A stretch of DNA of 64,000 bases from Streptomyces sp. JB150 (GCF_011193355.1 NZ_CP049780.1:6423798-6487797); one strand, 5' to 3'. Positions 1-8,642 are shown, counted from the stretch's first letter. Notes: generated by a model from the letters alone, not told the origin. Program-made: numbers and translations.

Positions 1-335
1 TCCTCGCCCGCGCCCACGAGCAGGGCCTCGCCGGCCCCCTCGCCGAACTGGCCTTCTACTTCAAGGACCCGGTGGGCACCGCCCCGTCGTCCCTCGGCGA
101 GCAGTACACGGCCCTGCTGGACCTCGCGGAACGGCTACGGGGCGAGGGGCGGCCGCAGCCGCCCGGGACGGAGCCGTTCGGAGCCTCGGGGGCGGAGGCC
201 GCCGGGGCGACGGAGGAGCGTTCCGGGGGCGCCGGGGCGGGGCGCCGTCACGCAGCGACGGCGGAGCGTCCCGGGGCCGCCGGGGCGCAGACGCCCCGTG
301 CCGCCCGCGCCGAGTCGTCCGGGGAGCGCCGATGA
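1..335 (+). CDS. Inositol-3-phosphate synthase-like protein, C-terminal part (partial at left edge)
   Basis: Only the last 110 codons are in the window. The visible segment reads LAFYFKDPVG followed by SSLGEQYTALLDLAERL, which matches the C-terminus of actinobacterial myo-inositol-1-phosphate synthase-like proteins (SCO3243 type). The family turns glucose-6-phosphate into inositol-3-phosphate using NAD; the catalytic part lies outside the window. After LAERLRGEG there is a tail of about 70 residues rich in Gly, Ala and Arg that looks disordered. The stop overlaps the next start (ATGA), so it is the upstream member of the Ebo-like operon. In cyanobacterial ebo clusters the cyclase position is taken by a dehydroquinate-synthase-like EboD. 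This protein may play the equivalent role here (inference). Confidence 0.7.
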   Translation, partial: LARAHEQGLAGPLAELAFYFKDPVGTAPSSLGEQYTALLDLAERLRGEGRPQPPGTEPFGASGAEAAGATEERSGGAGAGRRHAATAERPGAAGAQTPRAARAESSGERR

Positions 336-1501
336 GTGAGCGACACGTCGACGGGCAGGGACCGTCGGGCGAGAGAGGCGGCGGGGCGCTGCGCGACGGG
401 ACCGGCCGCCGCACAGGCAGGCTCGCGCACCCCGTGTCCGGCGACGCCGGCCGCACCAGCGCCCCGCTCGCCACCGGCACAGGCGGTGCCCCGGAGGCCT
501 CCGACGGCCCCGACGCCCCCGACGTCTCCGACACGGGGACCGCGCGGGCCGCGCGGGCCGCGCGGCGCGGCGGCCGGGGCCGGGCCCGCGCCTGGGCGGA
601 ACTGCTGCGTGTGCCCGCCCTGTTCACCGTCCCCGGCGACGCCCTCGCGGGCACCGCGGCGACGGGGACGCGCCCCGGCACCCGCACGCTGCTCGCCATC
701 GGTTCCTCCCTGTGCCTGTACGAGGCCGGCATGGCCCTCAACGACTGGGCGGACCGGGCGGAGGACGCCCGGGACCGCCCGCACCGGCCGCTGCCCTCCG
801 GCCGGGTCCGCCCGGCGGCGGCCCTGACCGCGGCCTGTGCGCTGACCGGCGCGGGGCTCGCCCTCGCCGCCCGCGCCGGGCGCCCCGCGCTGGCCGTCGC
901 CGCTCCCCTCGCGGCCACGGTCTGGTCGTACGACCTCGGCCTGAAGCACACCCCGGCCGGGCCGGCCGCCATGGCCGCCGCCCGCGGCCTCGACCTGCTC
1001 CTGGGTGCCGCGGCCGGCGGCGGCCGCACCCGCGCGGCCCTCCCGTCCGCGGCGCTGCTGGCCGGCCACACTCTCGCGGTGACGACGGTGTCCCGCCGGG
1101 AGGCGCAGGGCGGCTCGTCCGCCGGCCCGCTCGCCGCGCTCGCCGCCTCCGCCCTGCTGACCGCCCTGCTGACCCGCCGGCCCGCCCCGCCACTGTCCCG
1201 GCAGGCCGCCGAGTCGTGGCAGACCGCCGCACCCCGGCAGGCTGCCGAGTCCCGGCAGACCGCCGCCCTGCGGACCGCCCTCGGCGCCGCGTACGCCGCG
1301 ACGGTCGCCCGCCCCTACCTGCACGCCGCCCTCAATCCCTCACCCCCGCTCACCCAGCGGGCCGTCGGCGGCGGCATCCGCGCCACCATCCCGCTGCAGG
1401 CCGCGCTCTGCGCCCGCGCCGGAGCCCGCGTCACCGCCCTGGCCGTCGCCGCCCTCGCCCCCGTCGGCCGGGCCTGCGCGAGGAAGGTGAGCATCACATG
1501 A
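332..1501 (+). CDS. eboC: UbiA-family prenyltransferase (SCO3242/EboC type)
   Basis: A 389-residue integral membrane protein of the UbiA superfamily, which transfers isoprenoid chains to acceptor molecules at the membrane. The first Asp-rich motif is visible as NDWADRAEDARD from about residue 137. A YDLGLKHT motif starts near residue 200, followed by several hydrophobic segments. The first ~85 residues are Arg/Ala/Gly-rich low complexity, so translation could start later than the ATG at 332. That ATG is chosen because it overlaps the upstream stop (ATGA). A second Asp-rich DxxxD motif is not obvious. A 36-bp tandem duplication lies near residues 290-313. Family membership and context (inositol-phosphate-synthase-like gene upstream, EboA/B/E downstream) support the EboC-like call. 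The substrate is unknown. Confidence 0.8.
   Translation: MSERHVDGQGPSGERGGGALRDGTGRRTGRLAHPVSGDAGRTSAPLATGTGGAPEASDGPDAPDVSDTGTARAARAARRGGRGRARAWAELLRVPALFTVPGDALAGTAATGTRPGTRTLLAIGSSLCLYEAGMALNDWADRAEDARDRPHRPLPSGRVRPAAALTAACALTGAGLALAARAGRPALAVAAPLAATVWSYDLGLKHTPAGPAAMAAARGLDLLLGAAAGGGRTRAALPSAALLAGHTLAVTTVSRREAQGGSSAGPLAALAASALLTALLTRRPAPPLSRQAAESWQTAAPRQAAESRQTAALRTALGAAYAATVARPYLHAALNPSPPLTQRAVGGGIRATIPLQAALCARAGARVTALAVAALAPVGRACARKVSIT
1199..1270 (+). repeat. 36-bp in-frame tandem duplication in the prenyltransferase gene
   Basis: Two adjacent 36-bp units (1199-1234 and 1235-1270) encode RQAAESWQTAAP and RQAAESRQTAAL. They lengthen a soluble loop between membrane segments without changing frame. 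Confidence 0.85.
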
Positions 1502-2391
1502 CCACCCGCCCCGCGACCGCCGGCACCCGCTCCTGCCTCCGCTTCGGCTACGGCACCAACGGCCTCGCCGACCTGCGCCTCGACGACGCCCTCGCCCTGC
1601 TCGCCGACCTCGGCTACGACGGCGTCGGACTGACCCTCGACCACATGCACCTCGACCCGTACGCACCCCTCCTCTCCGCCCGCACCCGCCGCGTCGCCCG
1701 CCGCCTGCACGCGCTCGGCCTGTCCGTCACCGTGGAGACCGGCGCCCGCTACGTCCTCGACCCGCGCCGCAAGCACGGCCCCTCCCTGCTGGACCCGGAC
1801 CCGCGGGACCGGGCCCGCCGCACCGACCTGCTGCTGCGCGCCGTGCGGATCGCCGCCGACCTCGGCGCCCACGCCGTGCACTGCTTCAGCGGCATCACCC
1901 CCGCCGGGACGGACCCGGACACGGCGTGGAAACGCCTCGCCGACAGCCTCGCCCCCGTCCTGGACGCCGCCGCCACCGCCGGCGTCCCCCTCGCCGTCGA
2001 ACCCGAACCGGGCCACCTCCTCGCCACCCTTGCCGACTTCCACCACCTGCGCCGCCTCCTCGGCGACCCCGGACCCCTCGGGCTCACCCTGGACATCGGC
2101 CACTGCCAGTGCCTCGAACCGCTCCCGCCCGCCGACTGCGTCCGCGCCGCCGCCCCCTGGCTGCGCCACGTCCAGATCGAGGACATGCGGCGCGGAGTCC
2201 ACGAGCACCTGCCGTTCGGCGACGGCGAGATCGACTTCCCGCCGGTCCTCGCGGCCCTGGCCGCCACCGGCTACCAGGGACTCACCGTCGTCGAACTGCC
2301 CCGCCACTCCCACGCGGGCCCGCACCACGCCGAGCGGTCCCTGCCCTTCCTCCGTCACGCGGCGCCGACCCCACAAGGGAGCACCCCATGA
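1498..2391 (+). CDS. Sugar phosphate isomerase/epimerase family protein (xylose isomerase-like TIM barrel)
   Basis: A 297-residue protein with the AP-endonuclease-2/xylose-isomerase TIM-barrel pattern. It has an N-terminal FGYGTNGLADLRLDDALALL strand-helix, then metal-ligand-type segments EPEPGH, LDIGHC and HVQIEDM, and ends with VVELPRHSH. The family isomerises or epimerises sugars or cyclitols using divalent metal. The start ATG overlaps the upstream stop (ATGA) and a GGAAGG sequence sits just before it. It is translationally coupled to the prenyltransferase and to the EboA gene, which implies one pathway. No signal peptide is seen, so it should be cytoplasmic. The exact substrate cannot be told from sequence. 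Confidence 0.82.
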   Translation: MTTRPATAGTRSCLRFGYGTNGLADLRLDDALALLADLGYDGVGLTLDHMHLDPYAPLLSARTRRVARRLHALGLSVTVETGARYVLDPRRKHGPSLLDPDPRDRARRTDLLLRAVRIAADLGAHAVHCFSGITPAGTDPDTAWKRLADSLAPVLDAAATAGVPLAVEPEPGHLLATLADFHHLRRLLGDPGPLGLTLDIGHCQCLEPLPPADCVRAAAPWLRHVQIEDMRRGVHEHLPFGDGEIDFPPVLAALAATGYQGLTVVELPRHSHAGPHHAERSLPFLRHAAPTPQGSTP

Positions 2392-3119
2392 CCCACGCAC
2401 AGCCCGACCCGGGCGGCCCCACGCCGGGCGGCCCGACACCGGGCGCCACCCTCGCCCGCGCCCCGCTGGACGCCCTCCGCGCCCGCCTCGACGCCGAACT
2501 GTCCGGAGCCGCCCGCGCCTGGCTCGACCAGGCGCTCGCCGAGGCCACCGCCCACCCCGGCACCCACGGCCCGATCTCGGTGTGGGAGCTGCGGCTCGCC
2601 GAGGCCGGCCGCCGCTGCGGCGCCGCCCACGCCGACGCCGCCCGCGTCCTCGTCCTGCACGCCGCCCGCGCCGACCCGGCCGCGCTGCGCCGCGTCTACG
2701 CCCAGGGCACCGCCGCCGAACGCCGCGCCGTCCTGCACGCCCTGCCCCACCTGGTGCCCGGCCCGCACGCGCTGCCGCTCGTCGAGGACGCCCTGCGCAC
2801 CAACGACACCAGCCTGCTCGCCGCGGCCGTCGGCCCGTACGCCGCCCGCCACCTCGACCCGCACACCTGGCGCCACGCCGTCCTGAAGTGCCTGTTCACC
2901 GGCGTGCCCGTCGACGCGGTGGCCGGCTTGGCGGAGCGCGCCCGCGGCGACGCGGAACTGGCCCGCATGCTCGGCGACTACGCCGCCGAACGCACCGCCG
3001 CCGGCCGCCCCGTCCCCGAGGACCTGCACCGCGTACTGGCCCTGACCGAACCCGGCACCGAGAGCGCGCCCCCGCCCCCGTCGCACGGACCGGACGTCCC
3101 CCACGGCAAGGAGTCCTGA
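2388..3119 (+). CDS. eboA: EboA domain-containing protein
   Basis: A 243-residue protein, mostly Ala/Leu/Arg-rich amphipathic helices. The stretch WELRLAEAGRRCGAAHADAARV and the later DTSLLAAAVGPYAA ... THTWRHAVLKCLFTG-type block are typical of EboA-domain proteins. A Pro-rich tail precedes the stop. No catalytic motif is visible. In cyanobacteria eboA belongs to a cluster needed to move a scytonemin monomer across the cytoplasmic membrane, and its molecular role is unknown. Here it overlaps the isomerase stop and the TatD-like start by a few bases on each side, so it is likely co-translated with them. Confidence 0.78.
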   Translation: MTHAQPDPGGPTPGGPTPGATLARAPLDALRARLDAELSGAARAWLDQALAEATAHPGTHGPISVWELRLAEAGRRCGAAHADAARVLVLHAARADPAALRRVYAQGTAAERRAVLHALPHLVPGPHALPLVEDALRTNDTSLLAAAVGPYAARHLDPHTWRHAVLKCLFTGVPVDAVAGLAERARGDAELARMLGDYAAERTAAGRPVPEDLHRVLALTEPGTESAPPPPSHGPDVPHGKES

Positions 3120-3967
3120 TGCGCATCTTCGACCCCCACATCCACATGACCTCCCGCACCACCGACGACTACGAGGCCATGTACGCGGCCGGTGTCCGCG
3201 CCGTCGTCGAACCCTCCTTCTGGCTCGGCCAGCCCCGCACCTCGCCGGCCACCTTCTTCGACTACTTCGACTCCCTCCTCGGCTGGGAACCCTTCCGCGC
3301 CGCCCAGTACGGCATCGCCCACCACTGCACCATCGCCCTCAACCCGAAGGAGGCGAACGACCCGCGCTGCCGGCCCGTCCTCGACGAACTGCCCCGCTAT
3401 CTCGTCAAGGACCAGGTCGTCGCCGTCGGCGAGATCGGCTACGACTCCATGACCCCCGCCGAGGACACCGCGCTCGCCGCCCAGCTCCAGCTCGCCGCCG
3501 ACCACGGCCTGCCCGCCCTGGTGCACACCCCGCACCGCGACAAGCTCGCCGGCCTGCGCCGCACCCTCGACGTGGTCCGCGAATCCGCCCTCCCGCCGGA
3601 GCGGGTGCTGCTGGACCACCTCAACGAGACCACCGTCAAGGAGGCCAGGGACAGCGGCTGCTGGCTCGGCTTCTCGGTCTACCCCGACACCAAGATGGAC
3701 GAGGAACGGATGGTCGCCCTGCTGCGCGCCCACGGCCTCGACCAGGTCCTGGTGAACTCCGCCGCCGACTGGGGCAGAAGCGACCCGCTGAAGACCCGCA
3801 AGGTCGGCGACCTGATGCTCGCCGAGGGCTTCACCGAGGACGACGTCGACCGGGTGCTGTGGCGCAACCCCGTCGCCTTCTACGGCCTCAGCGGCCGGCT
3901 CACCCTCGACGTCGCCGCCACCGACGCCACCCACGAGGGCAACTCCATCCTGCGCGGCGGGGAGTGA
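3119..3967 (+). CDS. eboB: TatD family metal-dependent hydrolase (EboB-like)
   Basis: A 282-residue amidohydrolase-like TIM barrel. The N-terminal DPHIHM gives the HxH metal pair (His7, His9). Further metal-site segments are VGEIGYD, LVHTPH, LLDHLNE and NSAADWG. TatD enzymes hydrolyse phosphoester or related bonds with divalent cations. The ebo version is divergent from DNase TatD, and its substrate is unknown. The ATG at 3119 overlaps the EboA stop and is preceded by AAGGAG with good spacing. It is followed after three bases by eboE. Cytoplasmic, with no signal peptide. Confidence 0.85.
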   Translation: MRIFDPHIHMTSRTTDDYEAMYAAGVRAVVEPSFWLGQPRTSPATFFDYFDSLLGWEPFRAAQYGIAHHCTIALNPKEANDPRCRPVLDELPRYLVKDQVVAVGEIGYDSMTPAEDTALAAQLQLAADHGLPALVHTPHRDKLAGLRRTLDVVRESALPPERVLLDHLNETTVKEARDSGCWLGFSVYPDTKMDEERMVALLRAHGLDQVLVNSAADWGRSDPLKTRKVGDLMLAEGFTEDDVDRVLWRNPVAFYGLSGRLTLDVAATDATHEGNSILRGGE

Positions 3968-3970
3968 GCG

Positions 3971-5140
3971 ATGCGCTTCCGCCACCCCGACGGCTCCGTC
4001 GTCCACCTCGCCTACTGCACCAACGTCCACCCCGCGGAAACCCTCGACGGTGTCCTCGCCCAGCTGCGCGACCACTGCGAACCCGTGCGCCGCCGGCTCG
4101 GCCGCGACCGCCTCGGCATCGGCCTGTGGCTCGCCCGGGACGCCGCCCGCGCCCTCGTCGCGGACCCGTCCGCGCTGCGCGCCCTGCGCACCGAACTCGA
4201 CCGGCGCGGCCTGGAGGTCGTCACCCTCAACGGCTTCCCCTACGAAGGGTTCGGCGCCGAGGAGGTCAAGTACCGCGTCTACCGCCCCGACTGGGCCGAC
4301 CCGGAACGCCTCGACCACACCACCGCCCTCGCCCGCGTCCTCGCCGGACTGCTCCCCGACGACGTCACCGAGGGCAGCATCTCCACCCTGCCGCTCGCCT
4401 GGCGCACCGCCGCCGGCGAGGAACGCACCGCGGCCGCCCGCACCGCCCTGGCCACCCTCGGCGAACGCCTCGACGCCCTCGCCGAACTGACCGGCCGCTC
4501 CCTGCGCGTCGGCCTCGAACCCGAGCCCGGCTGCGTCGTCGAGACCACCGGCGACGCCCTCGCCCCGCTGGCCGCCATCGCCCACCCCCGCATCGGGATC
4601 TGTGTCGACACCTGCCACCTCGCCACCTCCTTCGAAGACCCGGACACCGCCCTCGACGCCCTCACCGACGCCGGCATCCCCCTCGTCAAGTCCCAGCTCT
4701 CCGCCGCCCTGCACGCCGAACACCCCCACCTCCCCGAGGTCCGCGACGCCCTCGCCTCCTTCGACGAACCCCGCTTCCTGCACCAGACCCGCACCCCCAC
4801 CGTGGCCGGCCTGCGCGGCACCGACGACCTCGGCGAGGCCCTGCGCGGCGACGCCCTCCCGGACGGCACACCCTGGCGGTCCCACTTCCACGTCCCGCTG
4901 CACGCGGCCCCCGCCGCGCCGCTCACCTCCACCCTCCCCGTCCTCAAGGCCGCCCTGGCCCGGCTCGTCGGCGGCCCGCACCCGCTCACCCGCCACCTGG
5001 AGGTCGAGACCTACACCTGGCAGGCCCTCCCGCCCGAACTGCGCCCCCACACCCGCGGCCGGCTCGCCGACGGCATCGCCGCCGAACTCGCCCTCGCCCG
5101 CGACCTCCTCACCGACCTCGGCCTGAAGGAGCTGCCGTGA
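3971..5140 (+). CDS. eboE: Metabolite traffic protein EboE (TIM-barrel)
   Basis: A 389-residue protein matching the EboE family. It has the N-terminal LAYCTNVHPAETLDGVLAQL segment, then GFPYEGFGAEEVKYRVYRPDW, GLEPEPGCVVE, GICVDTCHLATSFE and HFHVPLH. The repeated acidic/His positions match a xylose-isomerase-like metal site. EboE has been assigned to metabolite traffic through its cluster in cyanobacteria, and no reaction is established. The ATG follows a GGGGAG ribosome site. The stop overlaps the downstream GTG start (GTGA), so the operon is continuous. Confidence 0.85.
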   Translation: MRFRHPDGSVVHLAYCTNVHPAETLDGVLAQLRDHCEPVRRRLGRDRLGIGLWLARDAARALVADPSALRALRTELDRRGLEVVTLNGFPYEGFGAEEVKYRVYRPDWADPERLDHTTALARVLAGLLPDDVTEGSISTLPLAWRTAAGEERTAAARTALATLGERLDALAELTGRSLRVGLEPEPGCVVETTGDALAPLAAIAHPRIGICVDTCHLATSFEDPDTALDALTDAGIPLVKSQLSAALHAEHPHLPEVRDALASFDEPRFLHQTRTPTVAGLRGTDDLGEALRGDALPDGTPWRSHFHVPLHAAPAAPLTSTLPVLKAALARLVGGPHPLTRHLEVETYTWQALPPELRPHTRGRLADGIAAELALARDLLTDLGLKELP

Positions 5141-6531
5141 CCGCCCACGCCCCGGCGCGCCCCACCCCGCTCCTCGTCCTCGACGTCGTCGGCCTCACCC
5201 CCCGGCTCCTCGACCACATGCCGCACCTCAGGGCGCTCGCCCGGTCCGGCTCCCACGCCCCGCTCGGCACCGTCCTGCCCGCCGTCACCTGCGCCGCCCA
5301 GTCCACCTTCCTCACCGGCACCACGCCGGCCGAGCACGGCATCGTCGGCAACGGCTGGTACTTCCGCGAACTCGGCGAGGTGCTGCTGTGGCGCCAGCAC
5401 AACGGCCTGGTCGCCGGCGACAAACTCTGGGACGCCGCCCGCCGCGCCCACCCCGGCTACACCGTCGCCAACATCTGCTGGTGGTACGCCATGGGCGCCG
5501 ACACCGACGTCACCGTCACCCCCCGTCCGGTCTACTACGCCGACGGCCGCAAGGAACCCGACTGCTACACCCGCCCCGCCGGCCTGCACGACGAACTCAC
5601 CCGCAACTTCGGCACCTTCCCCCTCTTCCAGTTCTGGGGCCCCGGCGCCGGACTCGTCTCCAGTCGCTGGATCATCGACGCCACCCGGTACATCCAGCGC
5701 ACCCGCCGCCCCGACCTGACCCTGTGCTACCTCCCTCACCTCGACTACGACCTCCAGCGCTTCGGCCCCGACGACCCCCGCTCCCTGCGGGCCGCCGCCG
5801 ACCTGGACACCGCGCTCGCCCCGCTGCTGGACGACGCCCGCGCCGAGGGCCGCACCGTCGTCGCCCTCTCCGAGTACGGCATCACCCGCGTGTCCCGGCC
5901 CGTCGACATCAACCGGGCACTGCGCCGCGCCGGACTGCTGGAGGTGCACACCCAGGACGGCATGGAATACCTCGACCCGATGGCGTCCCGCGCCTTCGCC
6001 GTCGCCGACCACCAGATCGCCCACGTCTACGTCCGCCGCCCCGAGGACCTGGCGGCGACCCGCGCCGCGCTCGACGGCCTGCCCGGCATCGACCTGCTCC
6101 TCGACGACGAGGGCAAGAAGACCCACCACCTCGACCATCCGCGCTCCGGCGAACTCGTCGCCGTGGCCGAGCCGGACGCCTGGTTCACGTACTACTACTG
6201 GCTCGACGACGCCCGCGCGCCCGACTTCGCGCGGCTCGTCGAGATCCACCGCAAACCCGGCTACGACCCGGTCGAGCTGTTCATGGATCCCCTCGACCCC
6301 TACGTCAAGGTGAAGGCGGCGACGGCCCTCGCCCGCAAGAAGCTGGGCCTGCGCTACCGCATGGCGGTCGTGCCTCTGGACCCCTCACCTGTCCGGGGCA
6401 GCCACGGCCGCCTCCCGTCGAGCGACGACGACGGTCCGCTCCTCATCTGCTCCACCCCCCGCGCTGTCGGCGACCGCGTCGCGGCCACCGACGTGAAAGC
6501 ACTCCTGCTCCGGCTGGCCGGTCTGTCCTGA
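5137..6531 (+). CDS. eboF: Nucleotide pyrophosphatase/phosphodiesterase family protein (EboF-like)
   Basis: A 464-residue member of the alkaline phosphatase superfamily. The N-terminal LLVLDVVGLT carries the first metal Asp (Asp16). The nucleophile region reads PAVTCAAQSTFLTGTTPAEH and is followed by GIVGNGWYF. Further metal ligands appear in LCYLPHLDYDLQRFG and SEYGITRVS. Such enzymes hydrolyse phosphodiester or phosphonate bonds. Here it may remove a phosphate or nucleotide group from the pathway product (inference). The start is GTG at 5137, overlapping the EboE stop. No signal peptide is seen. The last ~60 residues (after LGLRYRMAVVPL) form an extra C-terminal segment. Confidence 0.83.
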   Translation: MTAHAPARPTPLLVLDVVGLTPRLLDHMPHLRALARSGSHAPLGTVLPAVTCAAQSTFLTGTTPAEHGIVGNGWYFRELGEVLLWRQHNGLVAGDKLWDAARRAHPGYTVANICWWYAMGADTDVTVTPRPVYYADGRKEPDCYTRPAGLHDELTRNFGTFPLFQFWGPGAGLVSSRWIIDATRYIQRTRRPDLTLCYLPHLDYDLQRFGPDDPRSLRAAADLDTALAPLLDDARAEGRTVVALSEYGITRVSRPVDINRALRRAGLLEVHTQDGMEYLDPMASRAFAVADHQIAHVYVRRPEDLAATRAALDGLPGIDLLLDDEGKKTHHLDHPRSGELVAVAEPDAWFTYYYWLDDARAPDFARLVEIHRKPGYDPVELFMDPLDPYVKVKAATALARKKLGLRYRMAVVPLDPSPVRGSHGRLPSSDDDGPLLICSTPRAVGDRVAATDVKALLLRLAGLS

Positions 6532-6590
6532 CCTGTCACCAGTGAAGCACCCACCACTGACAACGGCCCCGACCCCAAGGAGTTCCAGGC

Positions 6591-7640
6591 ATGAGCCGCT
6601 TCTCCCAGCCCGACCCCGAACTCACCCACCGCCTCACCAGACGAGGCATGCTCGGTGTCGCCGCCGGCACCACCGCCGCCGCCCTGCTCGGCGCGGCGTC
6701 CGCCCCCGCGTCCGCCGCCGGAAACACCACGGCCGGCACCGACGCCGCGCCCGGCCGGGGCCGCCCCGTCCTGCCGCCCGGCCGGCTCGGCATCCAGCTG
6801 TACAGCCTGCGCGACAAGGTCTCCACGCTCGGCTTCGGCCCCGTCTTCGCCGAACTGGAGAAGTACGGCTACGACGAGGTCGAGTTCGCCGGATACACCC
6901 AGGGCTCCGCGGGCGCCATCACCCTCGCCCAGCTCAGGCGCCTGGCCCGGAACCACGGCCTCAACCCCATCGGCAGCCACGTCGGCTACCACTCCAGCGA
7001 CCCCAGCGCCTACACCTTCGCCACCAACCTCACCAAGGTCCTCGACGACGCCCAGGCACTGGGCCTGAAGCACATCGGCACGGCGTCCAACCCGTTCCGC
7101 TACGGCTCGACCGTCGACGCCTGGAAGCGCGCCGCCGAGGACTTCAACACCTACGGCGCGGCGGCGAGGGCGCGCGGCATGAAGTTCTACCAGCACAACC
7201 ACTCCGAGGAGTTCTCCTTCGCCACCGACAAGCCGCACATCCGTCTCTACGACGTGCTGCTCGCCGAGACCGACCCCGACCTGGTCTACCTGGAGATGGA
7301 CATCTACTGGGCGTACGTCGGCCAGTTCCGCTACTCCAAGCGGCCCGACGGCACACCCGCCCCGTTCGACCCCCTCGACTACGTCCTGAGGCAGCCCCAC
7401 CGCTACCCGCTGTTCCACGTGAAGGACGGCGTCAGCGACCCGACCACCGAGCACGGCTACCGCATGGTCGACGTCGGTGACGGGGACATCGACTACCGGC
7501 GGTTCCTGTCGGCTGTCACCCGGCTGCGCGGCGAGCGCTTCGCCCACCACTGGCAGGCCGAGCACGACAACCCGGCCGAGTCCTTCGCCTTCGCCCGCAA
7601 GTCCAGCGAGCACCTGCACTCGCTGCGGGAGAAGTGCTGA
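6591..7640 (+). CDS. Tat-exported sugar phosphate isomerase/epimerase family protein
   Basis: A 349-residue protein that begins with a twin-arginine signal (TRRGMLGVAAGTTAAALLG, RR at residues 17-18) ending near ASAAG. After it comes an AP-endonuclease-2-like TIM barrel. Metal-site segments include VEFAGYTQG, YQHNHSEEF, YLEMDIYWAYVG and LFHVKDG. It lies 59 bp downstream of the EboF-like gene and has its own AAGGAG ribosome site. It is likely a periplasm-side partner of the cytoplasmic TIM-barrel proteins. The export signal fits the idea that the ebo pathway product acts outside the cytoplasm (inference). Confidence 0.82.
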   Translation: MSRFSQPDPELTHRLTRRGMLGVAAGTTAAALLGAASAPASAAGNTTAGTDAAPGRGRPVLPPGRLGIQLYSLRDKVSTLGFGPVFAELEKYGYDEVEFAGYTQGSAGAITLAQLRRLARNHGLNPIGSHVGYHSSDPSAYTFATNLTKVLDDAQALGLKHIGTASNPFRYGSTVDAWKRAAEDFNTYGAAARARGMKFYQHNHSEEFSFATDKPHIRLYDVLLAETDPDLVYLEMDIYWAYVGQFRYSKRPDGTPAPFDPLDYVLRQPHRYPLFHVKDGVSDPTTEHGYRMVDVGDGDIDYRRFLSAVTRLRGERFAHHWQAEHDNPAESFAFARKSSEHLHSLREKC

Positions 7641-7750
7641 CCGCACCCCCGCCCGGCACCATCGAGTGACAGCGCCGACGCACGCGGTGACGGGCCCCTG
7701 CCAGGTGTCCGTCCGCCGCCCCCTGTCTCCCCGGCCTGCGAATACGCAGG

Positions 7751-7779
7751 TGAAAGGCACTCCGAAACCTTGGTATTGT
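7751..7779 (+). promoter_or_regulatory. Possible tRNA promoter
   Basis: TGAAAG and TATTGT are separated by 17 bp and lie about 50 bp before the tRNA-Leu 5' end. The -35 match is weak, so this is a tentative call. Confidence 0.35.
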
Positions 7780-7827
7780 TGTCCCTGTCGCCGCGGGGAA
7801 CACCCCCGGCAAGGCGGCAGACACCTG

Positions 7828-7912
7828 GTCCGGGTGGCGGAATGGCAGACGCGCTAGCTTGAGGTGCTAGTGCCCTTTATCGGGCGTGGGGGTTCAAGTC
7901 CCCCCTCGGACA
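7828..7912 (+). tRNA. tRNA-Leu (anticodon GAG)
   Basis: An 85-nt class II tRNA. The acceptor arms GTCCGGG and CTCGGAC pair over seven positions (one G-T). The anticodon stem CTAGC/GCTAG encloses the loop TTGAGGT, giving anticodon GAG, which reads CUC and CUU. A long variable arm (TGCCCTTTATCGGGC) and the T arm GGGGGTTCAAGTCCCCC follow. CCA is not encoded. Confidence 0.96.
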
Positions 7913-7924
7913 CAGATCACGAGT

Positions 7925-7950
7925 GGTGGTCGGGAGCGATCCCGGCCACC
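7925..7950 (+). terminator. Hairpin downstream of tRNA-Leu
   Basis: GGTGGTCGGGA and TCCCGGCCACC form an 11-bp stem (one G-T) around a GCGA tetraloop, followed by ATTTCTGT. It starts 13 bp after the tRNA end and probably terminates it. Confidence 0.7.
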
Positions 7951-8177
7951 ATTTCTGTGTCCCGCGACCTGTTCACCGCTCGGCGATCGTCCCGCCCGGT
8001 GCCACGGCGCCAGGGTGCCACCGTCTCCTTCACCCGAGTGGCTGACCCGGTGATCAACGCTCTCAGGCCGAAACACCAGGTCACACCGCTTTCGAACAGA
8101 ATGACGAGGCGCGCTCCGTGGGTGGTGCACCGCCAGGTGGGTAGAGGCCCGGCCTGACGCCGAGGAAGGAGCGGAGC

Positions 8178-8642
8178 ATGTCCACAGACCGTGAGGCTGC
8201 CCATGCCATGGCGGTGGTCGAGCCAGTGGTCGAATCCGTTGTCGAGTTGTGGCACCGCGCTCGCCGGGATGTCGCACCCACCGTCTCCGAGCAGCAGTTG
8301 CGTGCGCTGGCGGCGCTCTCGGAGAACGCCTGCGCTCTCTCTTCCGACACACTCGCGGACTGTCTGGGCATCAGCCGGTCGTCGGTGACCCGGCTGTGCC
8401 ACCGGCTGGAGGCGCGCGGCCTGGTGCGCCGTACCCCCGCGGGGCGCCACGTCGAGGTGGCCCTCACCGGGGCGGGGCGGACCCTTCTGGAAGCGACGCG
8501 CCAGCGCCGCCGTCAGCTGCTGGAGCAGGCTCTGTGGGTCAGCCCGTCCCCCGAGCAGCGCATTCTGCGGGACGCGCTCGGCCTCGTGTGCGGGTTCGTG
8601 GGGGCCAAGGCATGGGTGCCTCGGCCACGCAAGCCCGCTTGA
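8178..8642 (+). CDS. MarR family transcriptional regulator
   Basis: A 154-residue winged-helix protein. The recognition region reads TLADCLGISRSSVTRLCHRLEARGLV, followed by the wing RRTPAGRHVEVALT, which is typical of MarR. Helices at both ends would form the dimer interface. The ATG is preceded by GAAGGAGCGG. The neighbours are a tRNA upstream and a convergent stress-envelope cluster downstream, so the target is not evident. MarR proteins usually act on their own promoter or a neighbouring gene; the 225 bp upstream hold no operator I can define with confidence. Confidence 0.85.
   Translation: MSTDREAAHAMAVVEPVVESVVELWHRARRDVAPTVSEQQLRALAALSENACALSSDTLADCLGISRSSVTRLCHRLEARGLVRRTPAGRHVEVALTGAGRTLLEATRQRRRQLLEQALWVSPSPEQRILRDALGLVCGFVGAKAWVPRPRKPA

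Noticed and set aside
2978..5050. A 690-codon minus-strand frame antisense to eboB and eboE
   Set aside because: Gly/Glu/Val-rich composition, no ribosome site and no motif; the plus-strand genes have clear family motifs.
7828..7912. tRNA-Leu as an integration site of a mobile element
   Set aside because: No integrase and no repeated copy of the tRNA 3' end were found downstream in the window.
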